Positions 1 through 6,557 of a stretch of DNA of 15,292 nt are shown piece by piece. Within the stretch, counting starts at the first letter, position 1, and the number at the start of each line of letters is the position of its first letter. The stretch comes from Actinobacteria bacterium ADurb.Bin346 (GTDB lineage Bacteria; Actinomycetota; Humimicrobiia; Humimicrobiales; Humimicrobiaceae). The DNA is taken from assembly GCA_002068775.1 (NCBI GenBank), contig MWAX01000121.1:1-15292 (forward strand), given 5' to 3'. Under the pieces are notes generated by a model. It saw only the letters and a program-made list of their open reading frames with translations, had not been told where the DNA came from and ran no database searches. The translations under genes were made by a program, and so were the position numbers.

Positions 1-22
1 TAAAAAATATCAATTAAAATCA

Positions 23-54
23 GCTCATGAGGTATCTTTAATCAGTACATGAGC
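23..54. repeat. short inverted repeat downstream of xseB
   Basis: The 7-base arms GCTCATG (23-29) and CATGAGC (48-54) are separated by 18 bases. They lie about 75 bases beyond the xseB stop codon. There is no adjoining T-tract on either strand, so this is not a convincing intrinsic terminator. It could be a weak structure or chance. Nothing else in the first 129 bases could be identified. Confidence 0.25.
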
Positions 55-129
55 AGACAAAGTGAAGGAATAAAAGGAGGAGAAATAATTATATAATGCT
101 TATAAAGGCAGCTAAAGGATAGCGGCCAG

Positions 130-369
130 TCATTCTTCAAGTTTTAAGTCTTTTACTGAAAGTTTTCCATCTTCGCTTTTTGTAAGCTCTTCAATTTTCT
201 TTTCTGCTTCATTTAGTTTTGAGAGGCAATGCGATGACAGTTTTACACCGAGTTCGAATTTTTTTATGGAGTCTTCAAGGGGTATCTTCTCGTCCTCAAG
301 CTCTTTTACAATGCCTTCAAGGCGGGATAAAGCCTGCTCAAAAGTCATTTTATCTATATCATTTTCCAT
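130..369 (-). CDS. xseB: exodeoxyribonuclease VII small subunit
   Basis: This is the small subunit of exonuclease VII, which binds the long helical region of the XseA large subunit. The complex degrades single-stranded DNA to acid-soluble oligonucleotides in the cytoplasm. The protein is about 79 residues, the usual size, and is a charged helical hairpin. It carries the family pattern FEQALSRLEGIVKELE near the N-terminus, followed by PLEDSIKKFELG and a heptad-like tail. I chose the ATG at 369. It lies one base after the xseA stop and has GAGG spaced about six bases upstream. An in-frame TTG at 387 would add six residues but has no visible ribosome binding site. The tight junction with xseA implies co-transcription and translational coupling, as is common for this pair. 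Identification is firm. Confidence 0.93.
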   Translation of the reverse strand: MENDIDKMTFEQALSRLEGIVKELEDEKIPLEDSIKKFELGVKLSSHCLSKLNEAEKKIEELTKSEDGKLSVKDLKLEE

Positions 370-370
370 T

Positions 371-1717
371 TCATACCTCAATTCCAAATTTTTTATTTAT
401 TTTATCTAAAATCTCTGCAAATAAAATACCGTCAGAAAGAATTATTTCAGTTTCTTCGCCGGTTTCTATGTCTTTAACGCTTTTTACTGCTGCGTTTGTG
501 CCTTTTTTAAATAAAAACGCATATCCTTTTTCAAGGACTGTTACCGGACTATTGGCTTGAAGGTCCTTAATAAGTAAAACCGTAGAATTCTTCAAGGCAG
601 CAATATACTTATTAAATCCTGAGACCAGTGAAAACAGGAGGCTCTTTAAGTGTGAGTCTTCCAGCCTGAGCCTGCCCCTGGCCTGACGGACATTTATGGC
701 TGCGGGCTTTGACTGCAGCGCGCTTTTTTTCCTGGCCAGGTTACCGGTGACAGCTGAAACCATGCTCTTCTTAAGTCCGTCCAGTTCCTGCCATCTTTCC
801 ATGATCAGAGAGCCGGGTTTTTTTAAAATCCTTCTGGATGTAAGTGATTCAAACTCTTTGCGGGATAATGCCAGCTTGCTTTCAGCATTATTTTTCAGGA
901 TAGAAATTATTTTTTTAATCCTTTCAGTTACTTCTTTTTTATCCGGTATAACAATCTGCGCTGCAACTGATGGTGTCGCCGCTCTTGCATCCGCGACAAA
1001 ATCACAAATCGTGTAGTCTGTTTCATGGCCTATGGCAGAAATAACCGGTATTTTGCATTTAAACACTTTATCTGCAACCATTTCAGTATTGAATGCCCAC
1101 ATATCTTCAAGTGAGCCTCCTCCCCTTGCAATTATTATGACATCGACTCCGTAATTGCACAGGTCATCTATCGCTTCGCAAACCTCTTCCTGAGATGTTT
1201 GACCGCCCACACTGACATTTCTTGCTATTAAATGAAAATTATCAAATCTTTTTGAAAGGACGGTTATCATATCCCTGATTACTGCTCCTCCTGTCGATGT
1301 GACAACTCCAATGACACCCGGCAGCACCGGCAGCTTCTTTTTGACAGCCTCATCAAAATATCCCATTGATTCAAGCCTTGCCTTGAGCTGCTCATATGCA
1401 AGAATGAGCTCGCCCTTTCCAACCGGCTTTACAGATGATGCAACAAGCTGGTACTCTCCTCTTTTTTCATATAATGAAATATAGCCATTCACGATTATGT
1501 GAAGCCCGTTTTCAATCTGAAATATCAGATTTTTATTCGCCTCATAAAACATCACCACTTTTATTTTCGAGGATTCATCTTTAAGGTCAAAATAAAAGTG
1601 CCTGTTATTATGGCAATAGTAATTGCTGACCTCGCCTTCGACCCACACATCTGAAAAGCTTACCTCAAGGCTTTTTTTAATATCAAGGCTCAGCTCGCTT
1701 ACAGAGTATATATGCAT
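371..1717 (-). CDS. xseA: exodeoxyribonuclease VII large subunit
   Basis: This is the catalytic large subunit of exonuclease VII, which degrades single-stranded DNA in both directions and acts in repair and recombination clean-up. The 448-residue length is normal for the family. Residues 1-95 form the OB-fold nucleic-acid-binding domain (YSVSELSLDIK, then VWVEGEVSNY). The catalytic domain follows, with GVIGVVTSTGGAVIRDM at about 134-150, ARGGGSLEDMWAFN at 197-210 and SAIGHETDYTICDFVADARA at 228-247. The C-terminal part, about residues 260-400, is Lys/Leu-rich and helical, as expected for the region that binds several XseB copies. The ATG start has GAGG close upstream. A perfect TTGACA lies about 80 bases before the start. 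It is the upstream gene of the xseA-xseB pair. Confidence 0.95.
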   Translation of the reverse strand: MHIYSVSELSLDIKKSLEVSFSDVWVEGEVSNYYCHNNRHFYFDLKDESSKIKVVMFYEANKNLIFQIENGLHIIVNGYISLYEKRGEYQLVASSVKPVGKGELILAYEQLKARLESMGYFDEAVKKKLPVLPGVIGVVTSTGGAVIRDMITVLSKRFDNFHLIARNVSVGGQTSQEEVCEAIDDLCNYGVDVIIIARGGGSLEDMWAFNTEMVADKVFKCKIPVISAIGHETDYTICDFVADARAATPSVAAQIVIPDKKEVTERIKKIISILKNNAESKLALSRKEFESLTSRRILKKPGSLIMERWQELDGLKKSMVSAVTGNLARKKSALQSKPAAINVRQARGRLRLEDSHLKSLLFSLVSGFNKYIAALKNSTVLLIKDLQANSPVTVLEKGYAFLFKKGTNAAVKSVKDIETGEETEIILSDGILFAEILDKINKKFGIEV

Positions 1718-1771
1718 ACTGCCTCTTTTGCAGATCCTGCCGGCAAATTATTCTGCCCGATCAGAATCCAT

Positions 1772-1799
1772 AAGATAAATTATCAAAATCCTGTGTCAA
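1772..1799 (-). promoter_or_regulatory. candidate promoter for xseA-xseB
   Basis: Read on the minus strand, a perfect -35 hexamer TTGACA (1794-1799) is followed 16 bases later by TATCTT (1772-1777), a 4-of-6 match to the -10 consensus. The predicted start would give a leader of roughly 45-50 bases before xseA. The -35 box overlaps the stop codon of the upstream membrane-protein gene, so xseAB probably has its own promoter. Confidence 0.42.
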
Positions 1800-2275
1800 A
1801 GCATTTTGAGTAAACCTGAGTCCATTACTGCTCTGACAAGCACGTATATACAAAAAATTATTTCAAGTGAAGCCATAATAAAGCTTAGAACATTTTCAAG
1901 ACCGGTTGTTCTTTCTTTCAGATATTCTGAAGGTTTATTATAGAATTTTTTCATGCTCGGAATAAATTTTATTGCAGAATATATCGTATATCCTGCCAGT
2001 ATGGATGACCCTAAGATTATTATCAGGCCATTAAAAACATAAACACATGCAACAAAGTATCCTATTTCCACAAGGTTAAGAAAAATTATAAGAGCAAGAG
2101 AGACTATCCCCGGTCCTGACTTAAATGAGAATTCTTTATCATCTTCTGGAATATTTTTTTCAAGCCTTTCAGCTTCTTCAATTACATCAGCATTTGTGTT
2201 TGATTTTATTATGAACCTTAGGCTGGAGACATGAAGCCATATTAAAATTAGAGATAAAATTACTATAAAGATCAT
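1796..2275 (-). CDS. small four-helix membrane protein, function unknown
   Basis: This 159-residue protein is not one I recognise. It has four hydrophobic stretches, at about residues 1-19 (MIFIVILSLILIWLHV), 57-78, 80-103 and 128-150, so it should be an integral inner-membrane protein. An acidic, Glu/Asp/Lys-rich loop at about 25-53 separates helix 1 from the rest. A short basic loop (about 107-125) separates helices 3 and 4. No catalytic motif, conserved cysteine pair or transporter signature is visible. The ATG at 2275 lacks a Shine-Dalgarno sequence. A TATAAT sits so close upstream (2282-2287) that the transcript may be leaderless. It lies between fmdB-like and xseA genes on the same strand, which does not suggest a function. 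It is a real gene by length and clean membrane topology. Confidence 0.72.
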   Translation of the reverse strand: MIFIVILSLILIWLHVSSLRFIIKSNTNADVIEEAERLEKNIPEDDKEFSFKSGPGIVSLALIIFLNLVEIGYFVACVYVFNGLIIILGSSILAGYTIYSAIKFIPSMKKFYNKPSEYLKERTTGLENVLSFIMASLEIIFCIYVLVRAVMDSGLLKML

Positions 2276-2281
2276 GCATTA

Positions 2282-2310
2282 ATTATAACTTTATTAAAGC
2301 TATTAATAAA
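2282..2310 (-). promoter_or_regulatory. TATAAT box and AT-only hairpin before the membrane-protein gene
   Basis: On the minus strand a perfect TATAAT (2282-2287) ends six bases before the ATG at 2275. This places the expected transcription start at or next to the start codon. Just upstream, the 7-base arms TTTATTA (2290-2296) and TAATAAA (2304-2310) form an inverted repeat with a 7-base centre. It occupies the space between -10 and -35, where a repressor could bind. No good -35 hexamer is seen. Confidence 0.3.
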
Positions 2311-2340
2311 ATTGCAAGGTTATATTTTTTAAAAAGAATG

Positions 2341-2697
2341 TTAATTCCCAGTTTTACCCGAAGAATCAGAGCTGCCATGAGAAGGTCCTGAGGAAGCCGG
2401 TTTGGCATCAGCAGTTTTTTCAGCGCCTGGACTGCTTGAGGATGGCCCGGATGTTTCTTTTTTTTCCTGGCTGCTTTCCTGGCTTTTCTTCTGAGTATTT
2501 AAATTGGCTTTGCTTGAGCCGGATTTATAGTCAGTCGTGTAAAAACCTGAACCTTTAAAGATAATGCCTGCAGGAGAAAATACCCTGACTGCATCTGAAC
2601 CGCATTCATCACAGATTTCAGAGCCATTGGAGCTCATGGATTTGAATTTCTCAAATTCCTTTTCACAATTTTTGCATTTATATGTGTAAATTGGCAT
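2341..2697 (-). CDS. FmdB-family zinc-ribbon protein with low-complexity tail
   Basis: The protein has 118 residues. Residues 1-45 are a zinc ribbon of the FmdB/CxxC_CxxC_SSSS type. It starts MPIYTYKCKNCEKEFE, with paired cysteines at 8/11 and 29/32 that should bind one zinc ion. The stretch FSPAGIIFKGSGFYTTDY at about 40-57 is also characteristic of the family. Family members were first noted as putative regulators of formamidase/amidase genes, and the molecular role of most is unknown. From about residue 58 to the end the sequence is almost only Ser, Lys, Gly, Pro, Ala, Thr, Glu and Gln, so that half is probably disordered. The ATG has AAGGG about eight bases upstream and a strong promoter behind it. 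The family call is firm; no function is claimed. Confidence 0.88.
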   Translation of the reverse strand: MPIYTYKCKNCEKEFEKFKSMSSNGSEICDECGSDAVRVFSPAGIIFKGSGFYTTDYKSGSSKANLNTQKKSQESSQEKKETSGPSSSSPGAEKTADAKPASSGPSHGSSDSSGKTGN

Positions 2698-2726
2698 AAA
2701 TAATCCCTTCCTGAAAAATCATGAAA

Positions 2727-2755
2727 ACTATATATTAATCGGACAATTTAGTCAA
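2727..2755 (-). promoter_or_regulatory. candidate strong promoter for the fmdB-like gene
   Basis: On the minus strand TTGACT (2750-2755) and TATAGT (2727-2732) are separated by exactly 17 bases. Each hexamer matches the sigma-70 consensus at five of six positions. It lies about 30 bases upstream of the ATG at 2697 and is the best promoter match in the window. Confidence 0.5.
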
Positions 2756-2839
2756 TCAGGTTTTTGCCATGTTTTTTTACTATATTTTATTGTCATTTAA
2801 TCCTTGAATATAAGCGGATTATGGTATATTTTATTTTGG

Positions 2840-3268
2840 ATGAACACCAGAAACATAGTAATAATCATTGTTATCACTGCAATTTTTGCTGCAATTGCTT
2901 TCACATTATTTCAAAGAGAGCCGGAGGTAAAAAAAGTCATAATTACTGACAGCATGGACTTCAGCAGTGATGAAGAGCCGGAAAAAATTTCCGGAGAAAG
3001 TTCTTTTGGCCGGGACTCAGATATATTCCTGGTCATTTTTGTAAAAAACATTAAAAAAGAAAGTATTTTCGGAATTAAATGGGCTTATATTGAAAAAGGT
3101 TCAGAAATACTGTTGCAGGAGGACTCGATCACTGTTAAAAATGAAGGCTCTGGAACCATTTCAGTGTCACTTGCCAAAAAAGACGGTATACACAAGCCCG
3201 GGTCTTACAAAACAGAGGTTATTTTTGATGGAGTAGAGCCGTTTATAAATGAATTCAATATAAAATGA
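2840..3268 (+). CDS. membrane-anchored hypothetical protein
   Basis: I do not recognise this protein of about 142 residues. It begins MNTRNIVIIIVITAIFAAIA, a single hydrophobic anchor of about 20 residues with an Arg just ahead of it. No lipobox cysteine follows, so the remainder is probably held outside the membrane. The rest has an acidic linker (SSDEEPEKISGES), then about 85 residues with alternating beta-strand character, ending near DGVEPFINEFNIK. This suggests a small beta-sandwich domain. I prefer the ATG at 2840 because it starts just before the hydrophobic segment. An in-frame TTG at 2804 would add twelve residues, and neither start has a clear ribosome binding site. It is the only plus-strand gene in the first 11 kb, divergent from the fmdB-like gene and convergent with the 2-phosphoglycerate kinase gene. 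Confidence 0.66.
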   Translation: MNTRNIVIIIVITAIFAAIAFTLFQREPEVKKVIITDSMDFSSDEEPEKISGESSFGRDSDIFLVIFVKNIKKESIFGIKWAYIEKGSEILLQEDSITVKNEGSGTISVSLAKKDGIHKPGSYKTEVIFDGVEPFINEFNIK

Positions 3269-3325
3269 GTTTTATACGGCAGAAACCGCAGGGTTTTTAA
3301 AATCAGCAGCAGTGAACCGGGAATT

Positions 3326-4315
3326 TTATGATCTTATTCTGCTGAATTCTTCTCTGACTCTGTCAAAAAGTAATTGAAGCACCTCGCTGACAGTATTATC
3401 AAGGCTGTAATTGTTGATAAGCGGAATACTTCTTTCCTTTGCCAGCTTTTCTATATACTTCTGAATCATGTGTATTTTATCAAGGTGTTTGATGTATTTA
3501 TGCATGGGCCTTGAACCCTGTGTTTCTATTGTCCGTTTAGAAAAATGTTCTTTATGGACCTGCAGGTCAGGAACTGTTATCACAATTTCCTGTATTATTG
3601 CTTTTGAATTATATTTTTCAATCTCCATGTAGCCCGGCACTATGTGGGCTCCTTCAATAATAATGTCATGTTTCTCTTCAATGCTTCTCTTAATAATCGC
3701 CTCCACGCCCACTATCACTGCCATGACCTGTTCTCTGAAACCGAGTATGACAGGGTTCACTCCCACTGGAGGCAAAGTAAGATTCTGGTATGCATTATAA
3801 GACGAGCCCCTTATCGGTCTTATAAGTTTATCGGAAACTGTTGCACGCATGACTTCCCGTATCGCATCTGAAGATGCCACTCTTGTGATATTCAGTCTTG
3901 TTGCAAGAATTGTTGCAACAGTTGATTTACCGACACCGGTGGCCCCTCCAATCAGCAGCACAATGGGTTTTTTCAGTTTTCCCACCGACTGCCATAAAAG
4001 ATATTTTTCAGCATATTCCAAACTGACATAATTTTTAATAAATCTGAAAACAATAGATCTCAATTCATCAATGGCAACTGTTTTTAGCTTTTTTTCAAAA
4101 AGATATTGCTCTATTTCATAAGCTATTTTGTGGCAAAGCACTATTTCCAGGCCGGTTATTGAAATCGAAGAAGCAAGTATGCCTTTTGAAAACGGCAGTC
4201 CGATTTTTTCCTCGCTTACAACAATTACCTGGCCCTGAGCATTTGTTTCCGGACTGTCTGATGTCTGCATTTTATCTTCCGTGCTGTTATTCTCAGAGTC
4301 TTTTTTATCAGGCAT
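3326..4315 (-). CDS. pgk2: 2-phosphoglycerate kinase homologue (ATP-cone plus P-loop kinase)
   Basis: Homologues in methanogens phosphorylate 2-phosphoglycerate with ATP to give 2,3-diphosphoglycerate, the precursor of cyclic 2,3-diphosphoglycerate. The 329 residues show a polar, probably disordered leader (1-30) and an ATP-cone-like helical domain (about 35-110). The P-loop kinase domain follows, with Walker A GGATGVGKST at 123-132 and SSDAIREVMR at 148-157, the signature I associate with archaeal 2-phosphoglycerate kinases. ATG at 4315 is preceded by AAGGAG at good spacing. The gene starts 16 bases after the cDPG synthetase homologue ends, so the two are almost certainly one operon and consecutive pathway steps. 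The leader is an addition to the usual archaeal length of about 300. Other ATP-cone/P-loop kinases of unknown substrate exist, but the neighbour makes this call much stronger. Confidence 0.85.
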   Translation of the reverse strand: MPDKKDSENNSTEDKMQTSDSPETNAQGQVIVVSEEKIGLPFSKGILASSISITGLEIVLCHKIAYEIEQYLFEKKLKTVAIDELRSIVFRFIKNYVSLEYAEKYLLWQSVGKLKKPIVLLIGGATGVGKSTVATILATRLNITRVASSDAIREVMRATVSDKLIRPIRGSSYNAYQNLTLPPVGVNPVILGFREQVMAVIVGVEAIIKRSIEEKHDIIIEGAHIVPGYMEIEKYNSKAIIQEIVITVPDLQVHKEHFSKRTIETQGSRPMHKYIKHLDKIHMIQKYIEKLAKERSIPLINNYSLDNTVSEVLQLLFDRVREEFSRIRS

Positions 4316-4331
4316 AATTTTAGCTCCTTAT

Positions 4332-5684
4332 TTAGCCGGCACCTGTCAGATCTTTGATGAAATCATCAAATAAAGTTTTACCTTCGATAATCACAGGCAC
4401 ATTATTTACATAATTTATTTCCTTGCCATGGCTGAATGCAAACTCAGTTACCATATCTACAGAAGCTGCTTTAAGCTCAGGAAGCAGCATATCGTAATCA
4501 CTAAAACCTGAAAGCTCCTCTTTTAATTTTTCCCGGTTAGCAAGATTAAAAGAGATTCTGGTTACACTGCAATTATAAGTTTTTTCAAGATAATTTTTTA
4601 TATTATTTTCGGCATTGCAGTTTGCAGTAAGCACCATAAAAATTTTGCGCCCCTCAAGCGGGTAAAGGGGTTTTGGCCTGAATATCGTTTTCACGATTTT
4701 TACTTCAGGTTTTGCTCTTTTTATTTCATTTTCAAGCAGGGATATTTTCTCATTATTTGCAACAGGCTCCTCACACATTGTTAGGATGACCATGCCGGAT
4801 ATCAGTATTCTGTAAATACCAAGGTAGCCGGCTATGCTTACCCAATCCTGGCCTGCGCCAATCACGCAAATACATTTATCTGTCGCCACCGGAGGAACAG
4901 ATGCGCCACTTCCTTCAACAAGAATTATATCCGGTGAGATCTTTTCGCAAAGCTTTATGCCCTGTGCAATATTGGACAGGAAGAATTTTCCCCCAAATCC
5001 GCCTCCGCACCTCCGGCACCCTACTGTATCAGCTCCCGAAAATAATGCATCTTCAATATAATCTGAGCTTGCATGAAGCCCTTTCCTGGAAATTGCAAGC
5101 AGATACTCGGGCGTTATTTTAATTTTGCTCCCTTTTATAAGCTGCGGCCTTGCAGGCCCTCCTCTGCCCATCGCAAGAACACATGTTTTATTTTTTTTTG
5201 AAACCAGCCCTGCAATGTAGGAGCTGATTGCCGTCTTGCCGACTCTTTTACCCGTTCCGATTATAAGAAGGCTCGGCCTGGTAAAACTGTGTATGGGTGA
5301 TTCATGCTGAAAACAAAAATCAGGGCCCATATAAGTGCACCTGCATGAAAGACAGTAGGAAGCTATTTTCATTCGCGACATGTAATTTACCACTGGCTCG
5401 TCGCTTAAGTCATAGACATAATCAGGCTCGAGAGTTTTAATTGCCGGAATGAAATCATTTGCAAGATCATTTATTTTTATCACTCTATGGCCATAAAAAG
5501 ATTCAAGGTGCTGCAGAATAAGCTTTTCTGTGCCGCCAAGAAATATTATGCCTGCAAAAATGCCATTGAATGTTTTTTTTAACTTGTTTATTGCATCCAG
5601 GTTTATTTCAGGGTAATGCTCACCGTCAATTAATGCAACAAGTCTTTTACTGGAATTTTGCCTTTTCTTTAGTAAATCCATCAT
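4332..5684 (-). CDS. cpgS: cyclic 2,3-diphosphoglycerate synthetase homologue
   Basis: The characterised methanogen enzyme closes 2,3-diphosphoglycerate to cyclic 2,3-diphosphoglycerate in an ATP-dependent reaction. Numbering here is from the chosen ATG. The N-terminal part contains LVALIDGEHYPE (about 15-26). A P-loop-like GTGKRVGKT lies at about 143-151, followed by MGRGGPARPQ (172-181). ADTVGCRRCGGGFGG (218-232) and VEGSGAS (256-262) complete a set typical of the family. Total length is about 450, or 460 with the in-frame TTG at 5714, matching the archaeal family. I chose ATG 5684 because the TTG has no ribosome binding site; ATG 5681 is equally possible. The start lies inside the end of the metallophosphoesterase gene (about 38 bases of overlap), implying translational coupling. 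The cysteine-rich segment CLSCRC (111-116) could bind a metal. Confidence 0.88.
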   Translation of the reverse strand: MMDLLKKRQNSSKRLVALIDGEHYPEINLDAINKLKKTFNGIFAGIIFLGGTEKLILQHLESFYGHRVIKINDLANDFIPAIKTLEPDYVYDLSDEPVVNYMSRMKIASYCLSCRCTYMGPDFCFQHESPIHSFTRPSLLIIGTGKRVGKTAISSYIAGLVSKKNKTCVLAMGRGGPARPQLIKGSKIKITPEYLLAISRKGLHASSDYIEDALFSGADTVGCRRCGGGFGGKFFLSNIAQGIKLCEKISPDIILVEGSGASVPPVATDKCICVIGAGQDWVSIAGYLGIYRILISGMVILTMCEEPVANNEKISLLENEIKRAKPEVKIVKTIFRPKPLYPLEGRKIFMVLTANCNAENNIKNYLEKTYNCSVTRISFNLANREKLKEELSGFSDYDMLLPELKAASVDMVTEFAFSHGKEINYVNNVPVIIEGKTLFDDFIKDLTGAG

Positions 5685-6453
5685 TGAGTTTGCTCTTTGA
5701 AGTTTTTCTTTCAAGGCCGATTATTTTTTCAATCCTGTCAAACGGGTATCTTCTGTAAATATCCAGCTCATTTTCCCTTATATGAATGATATTGTAGTTT
5801 GGCTCGATCCTGCCCCTGAGCCTCAAGCTCGAAACTGTGCCTGCGGTGACAATATACATATCTTCGACCCTCCAGAGATAAGGCACATGCTTGTGTCCGC
5901 AAAGCACTATGTCAACGCCTGATTCAACAAGTACTTCCAGGACATCGCCGGCGTCATGTACAATATTGCGCTCCCTGCCGGTCCCGGGAACAGGAATGAG
6001 GTGATGGTGCATTGCAAAAATCTTAAGGTCCTGCGGTTTTGCTTTACTGAATTCGCTTTTTACCCATTTATAATACTCTCGGCCTATTTGTCCATTATCC
6101 AGGTCAGGCTCACTTGAATCCACCGCCACTATGTGAAGGTCATTTGTATTAAAACTTGTATATCTTTCGCCAAAAATATCTTCAAAATGCATATACCCCA
6201 CGTTCCTGGAGTCATGATTACCTGGTTTTATCAGTACATTTCTGCATTTTATAGGTGATATATAATTTTTCACAGTGTCGTATTCCCGCCTGTAACCCAT
6301 GCCTGTCAGGTCACCGGTTATCATTACAATATCCGGCTTCAGTTCATTTATTTCATCAATACATCTTGTCAGCAGACTGGGAACAAAATCCGCCTCTCCG
6401 ACGTGAAGGTCAGATATCTGCACTATGACGGTTTCATTTTTGTTTTCTGACAT
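5647..6453 (-). CDS. calcineurin-like metallophosphoesterase (cyclic nucleotide phosphodiesterase class III type)
   Basis: This 268-residue cytoplasmic hydrolase has all five metal-binding blocks of the calcineurin-like fold. They are SDLH (D15, H17), GDLTG (D48), GNHD (N79, H80), the HHH at 149-151 and GHKHV (H187, H189). It most resembles CpdA-like enzymes, whose members split cyclic nucleotides, other phosphodiesters or phosphomonoesters, so the substrate cannot be read from the motifs. ATG at 6453 has GAGG about six bases upstream. The last 38 bases or so are shared with the start of the cDPG synthetase gene. This suggests its substrate may be cDPG or 2,3-diphosphoglycerate, which is inference from position only. 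The tail (about 240-268) is Lys-rich and looks unstructured. Confidence 0.88.
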   Translation of the reverse strand: MSENKNETVIVQISDLHVGEADFVPSLLTRCIDEINELKPDIVMITGDLTGMGYRREYDTVKNYISPIKCRNVLIKPGNHDSRNVGYMHFEDIFGERYTSFNTNDLHIVAVDSSEPDLDNGQIGREYYKWVKSEFSKAKPQDLKIFAMHHHLIPVPGTGRERNIVHDAGDVLEVLVESGVDIVLCGHKHVPYLWRVEDMYIVTAGTVSSLRLRGRIEPNYNIIHIRENELDIYRRYPFDRIEKIIGLERKTSKSKLNDGFTKEKAKFQ

Positions 6454-6530
6454 TATAAACCTCTTGTTCTATTTGAGCCTTAATCAATTTGATTTCTGAT
6501 TTTTATCTTAATTCTACTATCTTTATGGAT

Positions 6531-6536
6531 ATTATA
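6531..6536 (-). promoter_or_regulatory. possible internal -10 box before the metallophosphoesterase gene
   Basis: A perfect TATAAT is read on the minus strand within the 104-base gap between the flavoprotein and metallophosphoesterase genes. No -35 hexamer of quality is found 16-18 bases upstream. The gap itself is the longest inside the 3326-10943 run. The phosphoesterase-cDPG synthetase-kinase trio may therefore be transcribed separately. Confidence 0.25.
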
Positions 6537-6557
6537 ACCAGTTAAAATTAAATTTAT

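Noticed and set aside
74..122. AAGGAGG on the plus strand followed by an ATG at 96
   Set aside because: The frame from this ATG closes after eight codons and the spacing (about 15 bases) is too long, so it is probably chance.
3269..3325. Possible bidirectional terminator between the convergent genes ending at 3268 and 3326
   Set aside because: Only 3-base G/C pairings (CGG with CCG) near a short T-run were found. No stable stem could be built.
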